This document shows, in pieces, positions 1 through 7,034 of a stretch of 12,272 nucleotides of DNA. A program made the translations under genes and the position numbers. The notes under the pieces are model-generated. The model worked only from the letters and a program-made list of their open reading frames with translations, was not told the origin of the DNA and ran no database searches. Numbering within the stretch: position 1 is the first letter of the stretch; each line of letters begins with the position of its first letter. Source of the stretch: Holophaga sp. (GTDB lineage: Bacteria > Acidobacteriota > Holophagae > Holophagales > Holophagaceae); contig JAUYES010000295.1 in assembly GCA_030691225.1 (NCBI GenBank), positions 1 through 12,272 on the forward strand, read 5' to 3'.

Positions 1-542
1 ATCTGCGAATTCCAGGCAGCGTAGTCGAGGCCATCCACGGCTAGCAGATCGAAGAGGGGCCAGGGCCGATCGCTTTGATCGCTGGATTGGAGCTCATTGC
101 GTTTAATGGTCAGCAGCACCATGCGCGAAGTGATGGCGGAACCGCCACTGGGCAAGCTCAAGCCGAAACGCACCAGATTGGTTTGCCATTGAACCCATTC
201 GTCCACCACAACCCCCTCCATCGCGTGGCTGGGGGCATCGTAAAGCATTGCGGCTAATAGACCGGCTTCGGCTATTGAACGGGAGGGTATGTGATAGGTC
301 TTGGCCGATGGCCCTTCTCGCTCCAAGTTGGCATAGAGGCTTGCGAGATCCCGTTCCAGATCCTGAATGGCGGTAACCACGCGAGGGTGGAATTTGGAGA
401 ATTGATTTTTGGCGTCCTGCAATCGTTCCGGCAGTAGGGGAAGTTCAATGGCCCGATCCTGAATTAAAATTTCGGCGCCAGTCACCTTGGTAGGCGGTAC
501 CTGCCCTATCAAGGCTAAGCCCAGAATAACGCCGGTAATCAC
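1..542 (-). CDS. Exported protein of unknown function (C-terminus beyond window)
   Basis: An open frame runs without a stop from a GTG at 542 to the left edge (about 180 codons). The stop of the preceding transporter gene is at 544-546, so the two genes are one base apart and probably co-transcribed. GGGAG lies six bases before the GTG and supports this start. The N-terminus ITGVILGLALIGQVPP looks like a short signal peptide or membrane anchor. It is followed by a charged, probably helical stretch (QDLERDLASLYANLEREG) and a mixed region containing DEWVQWQTNLVRFGLSLP and PWPLFDLLAVDGLDYAAW. I do not recognise the family and see no catalytic motif. Codon use resembles the neighbours, and the frame stays open over the whole interval, so I take it as a real gene even though its start is not ATG. 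Function unknown. Confidence 0.7.
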   Translation of the reverse strand, partial: MITGVILGLALIGQVPPTKVTGAEILIQDRAIELPLLPERLQDAKNQFSKFHPRVVTAIQDLERDLASLYANLEREGPSAKTYHIPSRSIAEAGLLAAMLYDAPSHAMEGVVVDEWVQWQTNLVRFGLSLPSGGSAITSRMVLLTIKRNELQSSDQSDRPWPLFDLLAVDGLDYAAWNSQ

Positions 543-543
543 G

Positions 544-1431
544 CTAGGCTCCCATTACCACAAGCCCTACGCCCAGTGATAAGAGCACCACCGCAAGGAT
601 CTTAGGCAAGCCGATGGGCTCCTTGAAAACAAGATGGCCAAACACAATGGCACCGCTCATACCGATTCCGCGTTTAACGGTTTCGATAAAACCAACAGGG
701 GCGGTACGTAGCGATTCGAGTTGGATGACCAGAGCCGTGGAGCCAATGAGAACGGCGCTGGCCAGCAAGGCTGGATTCTTCAAGAGTACAACGCTGGCCC
801 CTCGAAGGGCCGAACCCTGTCCACGCAAGAGAAGCACCGCACCCATCAGCAGACCCACGCCTGCCGTGATGGCCGGGGCGTACCAGTAGCCCGCGCCGCG
901 CTCCAGAGCCACCTGATCGATCACGGCGGTGAAACTCCATATTACGGCGGCGATTGCCATTCGACGTGCGCCGGGATCCCTTCCGTACGCCCGCAAACCC
1001 GGCCATTGAGCGCTCTTCAGGCCAAGCGTTATGGCCCCCGCAACCACCAAGGCTATCCCTCCGAGTTGTAACAGAGTGGGCGTTTGGTTCTGCAGCAGCC
1101 ATCCGATCAATGTGGTGCCAACGGGCGTGAAACTCAGCAGCGGAATGGTGAGGCTCATCGGCGAAAGACGCATGGCCTGCATGAAGGCCAGCAATGCACC
1201 CACATTCAGGACAATGGAACCGCACATCGGCACAAGGCTCGCACGTGGAATCAAGAAGGGCCCCGTAGTCGTCGCCCAGGCCATGAGCAGGGGGACTTGC
1301 GCCAAGGGCAACCACACCGTCAGCAGTGTGGGCAGGACCTTCTGCGCCAATTTCTTCCGCACCACATCAAAGAGCGTCCACCCGAGGGCGCCTAGGATGG
1401 CAAGCGTGAGGCCAAGGGACGTAACAGTCAT
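544..1431 (-). CDS. EamA/DMT-superfamily membrane transporter
   Basis: From the ATG at 1431 the protein has 295 residues, the usual size of drug/metabolite (EamA) transporters. It is almost entirely hydrophobic with about ten predicted membrane helices in two repeats; the first begins LGLTLAILGALGWTLFDVV and the last is KILAVVLLSLGVGLVVMGA. A polar loop (YGRDPGARR) near the middle separates the halves. The family moves small metabolites, amino acids or drugs across the inner membrane; the substrate cannot be read from sequence. The frame is open upstream to 1599, but that extension is hydrophilic and overlaps the divergent gene at 1562, so I prefer the internal ATG at 1431; ATGs at 1437 and 1455 are alternatives, and no start has a strong ribosome binding site. 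It is followed after one base by the exported protein at 1-542. Confidence 0.8.
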   Translation of the reverse strand: MTVTSLGLTLAILGALGWTLFDVVRKKLAQKVLPTLLTVWLPLAQVPLLMAWATTTGPFLIPRASLVPMCGSIVLNVGALLAFMQAMRLSPMSLTIPLLSFTPVGTTLIGWLLQNQTPTLLQLGGIALVVAGAITLGLKSAQWPGLRAYGRDPGARRMAIAAVIWSFTAVIDQVALERGAGYWYAPAITAGVGLLMGAVLLLRGQGSALRGASVVLLKNPALLASAVLIGSTALVIQLESLRTAPVGFIETVKRGIGMSGAIVFGHLVFKEPIGLPKILAVVLLSLGVGLVVMGA

Positions 1432-1561
1432 GGACATCCAGGAGTTGGTGGACATTCCAGCATACGGGGAGGTCCAGAATTCCGCGCGGAAGATCTCCCA
1501 TTGTGATTGGCTCGCGCAGCTTCTAGGGTGAACAGACTCTTCTTCCTTACTTGGAGCTCCG
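1432..1561. promoter_or_regulatory. Divergent intergenic region between transporter and lipocalin-like gene
   Basis: This 130-bp gap separates two genes read outward from it, so it should hold the promoters of both. TTGGAGCTCCG directly before the ATG at 1562 gives that gene a GGAG ribosome binding site with seven bases of spacing. I could not identify clear -35/-10 boxes or an operator. Confidence 0.35.
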
Positions 1562-2056
1562 ATGATCCTTCTCCGATTCATCCTTCCAGCACTTTTCATC
1601 AGCGGCCTCGTCGCTCAAGAACCGACTTGGCTAGGCACCTGGAAGCTGGTTTCTTCACCGGATATTGCAGGAGCCGTCGAGCAATGCACGGCGGAAATGT
1701 CCTTCATCAAGCGACCCATTGCCCGTTCTCGCTTGAAGAAATTGAACCCTGCCTATCAGCGGGTGGTGCTCACGCGAAGTCATGCTGAAATTTCGCTGCA
1801 ATTTGAAGATCGTCAGCCCATTCGGGTTCCTGCTAACGGCAAGGCCATCGCCTGGACCCGCGAAGATGGCGAAAAATTCATGGTGTCCGCGAAGCCCTCA
1901 ATCGACACCCTGGTGCAGCATTACCAAGGAGAAGATGGTGAACGAGAAAACCGTCTTCGCGTGGATGCCACGGGGAAGAATCTGACAATCGAGGTGGTGG
2001 TCAAGAGCCAGAAATTGCCGAAACCCCTGACCTACACCCTTTCATACGTTCGCTAG
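1562..2056 (+). CDS. Small secreted lipocalin-like protein
   Basis: 164 residues. Residues 1-19 (MILLRFILPALFISGLVAQ) form a signal peptide with likely cleavage after VAQ. The mature protein opens with TWLGTWKLV, resembling the GTWKL start of lipocalin/fatty-acid-binding-like barrels. It continues as alternating polar and hydrophobic strands and ends NLTIEVVVKSQKLPKPLTYT, a plausible final strand pair. There are no catalytic motifs and only one cysteine after the signal. It is likely periplasmic or secreted and may bind a small hydrophobic ligand, but this rests on a short motif and fold impression only. GGAG seven bases upstream supports the start. It converges on nuoF: its TAG (2054-2056) abuts the nuoF stop (2057-2059) with no spacer, within the palindrome CTAGCTAG. 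Confidence 0.7.
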   Translation: MILLRFILPALFISGLVAQEPTWLGTWKLVSSPDIAGAVEQCTAEMSFIKRPIARSRLKKLNPAYQRVVLTRSHAEISLQFEDRQPIRVPANGKAIAWTREDGEKFMVSAKPSIDTLVQHYQGEDGERENRLRVDATGKNLTIEVVVKSQKLPKPLTYTLSYVR

Positions 2057-3427
2057 CTAGTGGACGCCCATCGCTGAGGTAAGCTTGGCGCCCTTCACAA
2101 AGCAGGTCTTGTGTTCGATGTGGTGCTCAAACTCATGGCGGAATTTCTCAAGCGCTGAGTCGATGGGGCCACAGGCGGCATCGCCGAGGGGGCACAGCGT
2201 GCGCATGTTAATGCGAGGAGTCAGGCTGGCGATCAGTTCAAGATCACCGGGCTTGCCTGCGCCGTGCTCGATGCGGTGCAGCACCATTTCCAACCAGTTG
2301 CAGCCTTCGCGGCAGGGCGTGCACTGGCCGCAGGATTCGTGGGCATAGAAGCGCGTGAGGCGCAGCACCGCCTCCACGATGCAGACGTTTTCATCCATGA
2401 CGATGACGCCGCCGCTACCGGCCATGGTGCCCCGCGCCTTCATGGCGTCGAAGTCCATGGGGCAATCAAAATCCTTTTCATCCAGCATGGGGGAACTGCA
2501 ACCACCGGGGATGATGGCCTTGATCTTCCGGCCCGAGTTGCAACCACCCGCAAGATCGTTCACCAGGAAATCCATGGGAGTACCAAGGGGTAGTTCGTAG
2601 AGACCAGGGCGCTTCACATGACCCGATACGCCAAAAATGCGAGTGCCAGTGTTATTGGGTGTGCCGATGGCGGCATAGGCCGCCCCGCCGATTCGCAGGA
2701 TCACGGGCACAGAGGCCAGAGTTTCCACATTGTTGACGGTGGTGGGCTGGCCAAAGGCACCCTTGGTGGCCGGAAAGGGTGGCTTCACGCGGGGCTCGCC
2801 GCGGCGACCCTCCAGCGAATTAAGCAGGGCCGTTTCTTCGCCGCAGATGTAGGCTCCGGCGCCACGGTAGGTGAGCAGATCGAAATCCCAGCCGGTACCA
2901 AGAATGTTTTTCCCGAGATAGCCCGCATCGCGGGCTTCCTGAATGGCCGCGTCGAGCTTATCCACCAGCCATTTAAATTCGCCGCGTATGTAGATGAAAC
3001 CAAGGCTGCATTGCATCGCCCAGGCCGCGATGATCATGCCTTCGATGAGCTGGTGCGGGTTGTATTCCATGATGGCGCGATCTTTGAACGTGCCGGGTTC
3101 ACCTTCGTCCGCATTGCACACCACGTAGCGGGTATGTTTGCGCTCATCGGTGTCTTTGGGCATGAACGTCCACTTCAGGCCCGTTGGAAAACCCGCGCCG
3201 CCACGGCCGCGCAGACCAGAGGCCTTCACTTCGCCGGTGACCGAGGCCGGTTCCATCTTCAGGGCTTTTTTCAACGCCTCGTAACCTTCGTGGCGTTGTT
3301 CGTAGTTATGGATGTGCCAATTTCGCAAATTGCCTGCACCGCGCAGCATGAAGTTGGGGAATTTATCGGTGCCGAAGCCCTCGAAGGTATAGATCTGGGA
3401 ATCCGGCTTGGTGCGAATCTGACCCAT
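2057..3427 (-). CDS. nuoF: NADH-quinone oxidoreductase subunit F (NADH/FMN-binding, Fe-S cluster N3)
   Basis: 456 residues from the ATG at 3427. NuoF is the entry point of complex I: it binds NADH and FMN and passes electrons to a [4Fe-4S] cluster on the cytoplasmic arm. Family signatures are all present: the glycine-rich GRGGAGFPTGLKW near residue 74, NADEGEPGTFKDR near 105, GAGAYICGEETALLNSLEG near 189, and the cluster cysteines C366, C369 and C372 in SCGQCTPC plus C412 in LCPLGDAA. Length is typical. The start overlaps the nuoE stop as TGATG with GGGGGAAG just upstream, implying coupled translation; an in-frame GTG at 3439 is a less likely start. Its stop abuts that of the convergent gene at 1562-2056, so nuoG does not follow. 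Confidence 0.96.
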   Translation of the reverse strand: MGQIRTKPDSQIYTFEGFGTDKFPNFMLRGAGNLRNWHIHNYEQRHEGYEALKKALKMEPASVTGEVKASGLRGRGGAGFPTGLKWTFMPKDTDERKHTRYVVCNADEGEPGTFKDRAIMEYNPHQLIEGMIIAAWAMQCSLGFIYIRGEFKWLVDKLDAAIQEARDAGYLGKNILGTGWDFDLLTYRGAGAYICGEETALLNSLEGRRGEPRVKPPFPATKGAFGQPTTVNNVETLASVPVILRIGGAAYAAIGTPNNTGTRIFGVSGHVKRPGLYELPLGTPMDFLVNDLAGGCNSGRKIKAIIPGGCSSPMLDEKDFDCPMDFDAMKARGTMAGSGGVIVMDENVCIVEAVLRLTRFYAHESCGQCTPCREGCNWLEMVLHRIEHGAGKPGDLELIASLTPRINMRTLCPLGDAACGPIDSALEKFRHEFEHHIEHKTCFVKGAKLTSAMGVH

Positions 3428-3999
3428 CACTTCCCCCACACGGGAACATTACCTTGGCGGCAGGCGCTGATAACCGCGTCGAGCTTTGCGGTATCCAGAA
3501 ATTCGTCGTAGACCTCGTGGTTGACCTGCAGGCAGGGCCCGGTGCCACAACTGCCCAGGCATTCCACTTCCTCCACGCTCCACATGCCATCCGGGCTTAC
3601 TTCGCCGGGAGTGACAGCCAGGCGGGCGCAAAGTTTTTCGAAAAGCTGGGCACCGCCGCGCAATGCACAGCAAAGATTGGTGCAGACCTGGAGATGAAAT
3701 TTCCCAACAGGTTTTTGGTGAAACATCGTATAGAAGGTCGCGACTCCGAATACATGGCCTTCGGGAATCTCCAAAACGCGGGCGACTTCCTTCATGGCTT
3801 CAAGTCCCGCAAAACCTAGATCGGCCTGAGCCAGATACAGCGCAGGCAAGGTGGCCGCGAGTTTGTCGGGATATTTGGTAGCGAGGGCCTGAATTTCCCG
3901 CACGCAGCCTGGGCTTAGCGTCGCGCGAGCGCTAGGCGCAAGTCGTTGACCCGGGGCTAGGGGACGGTCACTGGTTTCTGGGGGCAGGGGATGATTCAT
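3427..3999 (-). CDS. nuoE: NADH-quinone oxidoreductase subunit E ([2Fe-2S] cluster N1a)
   Basis: 190 residues. NuoE is a thioredoxin-fold subunit that binds the off-path [2Fe-2S] cluster next to NuoF. The four ligands are visible as C106-x4-C111 (CTNLCCALRGG) and C147-x3-C151 (CLGSCGTGPC). The helical N-terminal domain contains ALYLAQADLGF and the family motif VFGVATFYTMF (near residue 83). About 30 N-terminal residues rich in Pro and Ala precede the domain, so a slightly later start is possible, but ATG 3999 is reasonable; its upstream AGAGCGAG is a weak ribosome binding site. It is followed by nuoF with a TGATG overlap. Upstream lies the CDGSH gene, not nuoD, which is about 6.7 kb away on the same strand. 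Confidence 0.95.
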   Translation of the reverse strand: MNHPLPPETSDRPLAPGQRLAPSARATLSPGCVREIQALATKYPDKLAATLPALYLAQADLGFAGLEAMKEVARVLEIPEGHVFGVATFYTMFHQKPVGKFHLQVCTNLCCALRGGAQLFEKLCARLAVTPGEVSPDGMWSVEEVECLGSCGTGPCLQVNHEVYDEFLDTAKLDAVISACRQGNVPVWGK

Positions 4000-4039
4000 G
4001 GCTCGCTCTCGATGGTGACGAGTTTACCGGAAGACAGCA

Positions 4040-4062
4040 CTGCCCCGCACAAGACGGGGCAG
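4040..4062 (-). terminator. Hairpin between the CDGSH gene and nuoE
   Basis: CTGCCCCG and CGGGGCAG form a perfect 8-bp stem around a 7-base loop, 35 bases past the CDGSH stop. It could end or attenuate the yceI-CDGSH transcript before nuoE. No run of T follows on the minus strand, so it is not a textbook intrinsic terminator. It could instead be an mRNA processing or stability structure in the nuoE leader. Confidence 0.35.
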
Positions 4063-4096
4063 GCAATTACGGTCATTTGCCTATCCAGGCTGTGAA

Positions 4097-4333
4097 TTAG
4101 AGCTTTTTGTGGGCGCCATCACAGAAAGGTTGCCCAGCAGTCTGCTTGCAAGCGCACAAGGCAACCTTTTTGGGTTCAGTCACCTCAAACTTTAGGGATT
4201 TGAAGCCAGAAGCCTTGTGGGCTCCATCGCAAAAGGGGTGCTTGGCGGACAGACCACAAGCGCACCAGTAGTAGGTGCCTGGCTCTAGATCCAGCACGAC
4301 GGGTTTTGTATCACCGCATTTAGCTTCACTCAT
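4097..4333 (-). CDS. Dual CDGSH-type iron-sulfur protein
   Basis: 78 residues containing two CDGSH (mitoNEET-like) motifs: C24-x-C26 with C35-DGA-H39, and C60-x-C62 with C71-DGA-H75. Each C-x-C...C-DGxH set is the 3Cys-1His ligand set for a [2Fe-2S] cluster, so the protein should carry two clusters in one chain. In both motifs the serine of the name is alanine, a common variant. No signal peptide or membrane segment is visible, so it is probably cytoplasmic. Family members are linked to redox sensing and Fe-S or electron transfer; the exact role here is unknown. An excellent ribosome binding site (GGAGG, five bases before ATG) precedes it. It lies 39 bp after the YceI gene on the same strand, suggesting one operon, and upstream of nuoE. 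Confidence 0.93.
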   Translation of the reverse strand: MSEAKCGDTKPVVLDLEPGTYYWCACGLSAKHPFCDGAHKASGFKSLKFEVTEPKKVALCACKQTAGQPFCDGAHKKL

Positions 4334-4372
4334 GGGTTCCTCCGGGTGAACGAGGTGAGACTACACCTGTTT

Positions 4373-4948
4373 CTATTTGCCTGCTTCGATATCCAACGTG
4401 ATTTCAACGTCATCGCCCAGCACCCCCGGGTAGGTCTTGATGCCAAAGTCGTTGCGATTGAGCTTGAGGGTGCCATCGATGAAGCCGGCTACCACGGAGC
4501 CAGGCTTCATGCCGGGTCGGGTGCCCGCGTTGGTAATGGGGAATGTGATGGATTTACTGACACCATGCATGGTCAGCACACCGGTGATCTGCAGCTTCCC
4601 CTTTTCAGGTTCTTTTACCTCGCTGCTCTTGAAGGTGATGGTGGGGAATTTTTCGGTATCGAAGAAATCGGCACCTCGAAGGTGCTTGTCGCGACCCTCG
4701 CTATCGGTGTTGATGCTGGAAGCATCGATGGTGATTTCCACGCTGGACTTGGTGATGTCCTTGGTATCGACCTTGATGGTGCCGGTATATTTCGTGAATC
4801 GGCCCGAAGTCTTGGCCACCAAATGGCGAATTCGGAAACCCACCTGGCTATGAACCGCGTCAACAGCGTAGACATCCTGGGCGAAGCCGAAGGCGGAGAG
4901 GCCGAGCCCCAGGGTGATGCTTAGGGTGCGAAAGAAACGAAACGACAC
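4373..4948 (-). CDS. YceI-family periplasmic lipid-binding protein
   Basis: 191 residues from a GTG start, with a textbook AAGGAGG five bases upstream. Residues 1-24 form a signal peptide (FFRTLSITLGLGLSAFGFAQ) with likely cleavage after FAQ. The mature protein follows the YceI plan: DAVHSQVGFRIRHLV at the start, then KYTGTIKVD, the SSINTDSEGRDKHLRGADFF segment typical of the family, FPTITFKSS, ITGVLTMHGVSK and a C-terminal GDDVEITLDIEAGK. YceI proteins are lipocalin-like barrels that bind polyprenoid or amide-type lipids in the periplasm; the physiological role is mostly unknown and often stress-linked. It leads the pair with the CDGSH gene and is divergent from the MarR gene, so it may be a target of that regulator (inference). 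Confidence 0.93.
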   Translation of the reverse strand: MSFRFFRTLSITLGLGLSAFGFAQDVYAVDAVHSQVGFRIRHLVAKTSGRFTKYTGTIKVDTKDITKSSVEITIDASSINTDSEGRDKHLRGADFFDTEKFPTITFKSSEVKEPEKGKLQITGVLTMHGVSKSITFPITNAGTRPGMKPGSVVAGFIDGTLKLNRNDFGIKTYPGVLGDDVEITLDIEAGK

Positions 4949-5070
4949 GGGAGCCTCCTTGGGCGGATGAAAGGTCCACGTTGGGATGTTTCTACTCAGA
5001 ATGATGTGACAACATATTTTTTAGTGCAGACTGTCCTCTGAATCATTTTTCCATGAAGGAACCAAGGCCA
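4949..5070. promoter_or_regulatory. Divergent yceI / marR control region
   Basis: This gap lies between genes read outward and includes an AT-rich core (AACATATTTTTTAG near 5010-5025), the most AT-rich stretch nearby, where promoters for both directions are expected. MarR-type regulators usually bind such divergent regions and repress their own operon. I could not find a clean inverted repeat; CTCAGAATGAT and CTCTGAATCAT about 40 bp apart are only imperfect direct repeats. The AAGGAGG site of yceI is at its left end. Confidence 0.4.
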
Positions 5071-5562
5071 ATGCGCGTGACCGAAGAACTTCACATTGGC
5101 AAACCCCTGGGCGCCGGTCATGAATTGGCACTTTCAATTCTCCTGACCCGAGAACAGTTGAGCCGGGTCATGGATGAACGGGTTTTCAAGCCCGCAGGGA
5201 TCACGGATCAGCAATTCAATGTGCTGCGCATTCTCAAGGGTGGCCCTGCGGAGGGCTATACCATCGGAGAGGTTCGCCGCCGGGTCATCACCCGCAATGC
5301 CGATGTGCCACGATTGGTGGATCGGCTTGTGAAACTCGGCTTGGTTCGGCGCCTCCAAAACACCAAGGATCGAAGAAGTTGCCACGTTTTATTGACCACC
5401 GAAGGGGACCTTTGCCAAGCCAAGGTTTCCCTCATCCATGGGGCACTGTTGGATGAGATCGAAGAAATGCTGCCCTCGCCCAGTCGAACCCAGCTGGTGA
5501 ACCTCCTGGAAATCCTTCGGGATGGTCTCCGAAACCTGGGGTCGCCCGAAGAAGGAAACTGA
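5071..5562 (+). CDS. MarR-family transcriptional regulator
   Basis: 163 residues from the ATG at 5071, which has AAGGAACCAAGGCCA upstream; the ATG at 5053 in the same frame has no ribosome binding site and would add six residues. A winged helix-turn-helix is clear: the helix ITDQQFNVLRILKG, the recognition region TRNADVPRLVDRLVKLGLV, and the wing LQNTKDRRSCHVLLTTEG with the conserved DRR. Flanking helices would form the dimer interface. MarR proteins are usually ligand-released repressors of efflux or stress genes. The MFS gene starts one base after its stop, which makes regulation of that exporter likely, and the divergent yceI-CDGSH pair is a second candidate target (inference). Confidence 0.93.
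   Translation: MRVTEELHIGKPLGAGHELALSILLTREQLSRVMDERVFKPAGITDQQFNVLRILKGGPAEGYTIGEVRRRVITRNADVPRLVDRLVKLGLVRRLQNTKDRRSCHVLLTTEGDLCQAKVSLIHGALLDEIEEMLPSPSRTQLVNLLEILRDGLRNLGSPEEGN
5552..5557 (+). promoter_or_regulatory. Ribosome binding site deciding the MFS start
   Basis: AAGGAA sits six bases before the GTG at 5564, inside the last MarR codons. It supports that GTG over the upstream ATG at 5522, which would overlap marR by 41 bases and add 14 polar residues. Confidence 0.6.
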
Positions 5563-5563
5563 C

Positions 5564-6769
5564 GTGGAAGCCAAGAGCTCCTCCTTTCGAGCGTTAAGGC
5601 ATCGCAACTATCGTTTGCTCTTCACGGGCCAACTCGTGTCCATGATCGGAACCTGGATGCAAACGGTGGCCCAGGGCTGGTTGGTGTATCGCTTGAGTCA
5701 TAGCCCGGCCCTCCTGGGCCTGGTGGCTTTTGCGGGATTGGCACCGAGCTTCCTCTTAGGCACGTTGGGCGGGGTAGTGGCCGATCGGATGGATGCGCGA
5801 AAACTGGCCATCATCACCCAATCGGTGCTGCTTTTACAGGCGGGCGTCCTGGGTGTATTGACGCTCACGAACCACATTGGCATTCCCCACGTAATGATCC
5901 TGGCCGTCGTGATGGGAGTGGCCAATGCCTTCGATCTGCCCGCGGGTCAGGTTCTAGTGGGCCGGGCGGTACCGCGTGAGGATCTACCGAATGCCATTGC
6001 GCTGAATTCCAGCCTTTTCCATGGCAGTCGCATTTTAGGCCCCTCCCTGGCGGGCTTGGTGGTGGCAAGTTCTGGGGAGGGTTGGTGTTTCCTGCTCAAT
6101 GCCGTCAGCTATCTGGCGGCTCTTGCTGCGCTATCCATGCTTCGGTTGCCAACACGGGAAGTCACCTCAAACCGTGGTAGCTTGCTGGCCGAAATGATCG
6201 AAGGCTTGCGATTTGTTAAAGAAATGCCCGAACTGCGCTGGTTGTTTTTGCTCCTCGCACTTTCGACGTTTTTGGCCATGCCTTTCACCGTGCTTTTGCC
6301 GGCCGTGGTGAAAGATGTGCTCAAGGCCGGGCCGCGGGAACTAGGTTGGATCATGGCTTCTAGCGGCCTTGGCGCCACGTTGGGAGCGTTGTGGTTAGCC
6401 TCCAAGCGTGAACACCGAGGCCTGCTGCGCACCTTGCTTATGGCCTTGGGAGGCTTGGCGTTCCTGCTTCCACTCTTCGCGGCTTCGCATAATCCATGGT
6501 TATCCATGGCGTTGATTCTGCCCGTGGGTTTCTGCATGGTTTCAGTCAATACCTCCAACAACACACTGGTTCAAATGGAAGTACCCGATCGCTTGCGGGG
6601 CCGTGTGCTGTCGTTGCACGCTACGGTGTTTATGGGAGCCATGCCCTTGGGAAGCCTCGTTGCGGGGTTTTTGGCTCAACATATCGGTGTGCCGTGGGCC
6701 TTGGCGCTAGGGGGTATTGGGTGTGGAGTGGTGATCCTGACGGTGGGGCCTCGACTCTGGGCCCGCTGA
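5564..6769 (+). CDS. MFS transporter, MFS_3/EntS-like exporter
   Basis: 401 residues from a GTG start. The N-terminal FRALRHRNYRLLFTGQLVS followed by IGTWMQTVAQGWLVYRLS is characteristic of the MFS_3 (EntS-like) group of exporters. Motif A is present as GGVVADRMDARK (near residue 69), with a second partial version around SKREHRGLLRT in the C-terminal half. About twelve hydrophobic helices in two halves fill the chain, and length is normal. Family members export siderophores, drugs or other small molecules by proton antiport; the substrate here is unknown. The gene begins one base after the marR stop, indicating translational coupling and regulator-efflux pairing. It converges on the TPR gene. 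Confidence 0.92.
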   Translation: MEAKSSSFRALRHRNYRLLFTGQLVSMIGTWMQTVAQGWLVYRLSHSPALLGLVAFAGLAPSFLLGTLGGVVADRMDARKLAIITQSVLLLQAGVLGVLTLTNHIGIPHVMILAVVMGVANAFDLPAGQVLVGRAVPREDLPNAIALNSSLFHGSRILGPSLAGLVVASSGEGWCFLLNAVSYLAALAALSMLRLPTREVTSNRGSLLAEMIEGLRFVKEMPELRWLFLLLALSTFLAMPFTVLLPAVVKDVLKAGPRELGWIMASSGLGATLGALWLASKREHRGLLRTLLMALGGLAFLLPLFAASHNPWLSMALILPVGFCMVSVNTSNNTLVQMEVPDRLRGRVLSLHATVFMGAMPLGSLVAGFLAQHIGVPWALALGGIGCGVVILTVGPRLWAR

Positions 6770-7034
6770 TCCTCATTCTTGAGCCGCTCAAGAGCACGAA
6801 TTGTAAACGGGATTTCAAAGGCGAATATCGTTTCTCAGATTTTTGGTTCCTCTCGTTTCTGCAGGACAATGCCAACTTAATATCGAACAGCCTACGCAAT
6901 GCCAAGCCTCGGAACCCGGTTAACCCACAAATAGTGCCCTTCGAGAGACCCACTCATGCTCGGGGATTGGGCCTAGGTTGCTTTCCAATCTCCTCCAGGG
7001 CGAAACTCTTCCCGCAAGAACCGGATGGCAAATA
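6770..7034. other. Convergent intergenic region (MFS / TPR)
   Basis: 265 bp between the two convergent stops. Frames here give only low-complexity or unconvincing peptides, and no RNA gene or repeat is visible apart from one small hairpin at 6777-6793. Probably non-coding 3' space. Confidence 0.4.
6777..6793 (+). terminator. Weak hairpin after the MFS gene
   Basis: TCTTGAG and CTCAAGA form a perfect 7-bp stem with a CCG loop, seven bases past the MFS stop. The stem is AT-balanced and no T-run follows, so termination activity is doubtful. Confidence 0.3.

Noticed and set aside
674..1315. 213-codon minus-strand open frame
   Set aside because: Out of frame with the EamA transporter; hydrophilic, Arg/Gly/His-rich composition typical of a shadow frame.
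2618..3511. 297-codon plus-strand open frame
   Set aside because: Entirely antisense to nuoF and nuoE, whose family motifs are unmistakable; a shadow of their codon bias.
4346..4924. 192-codon plus-strand frame antisense to yceI
   Set aside because: YceI on the other strand has a signal peptide, perfect ribosome binding site and full family pattern.
4985..5050. MarR operator palindrome
   Set aside because: Only imperfect direct repeats (CTCAGAATGAT / CTCTGAATCAT) were found, not a convincing inverted repeat.
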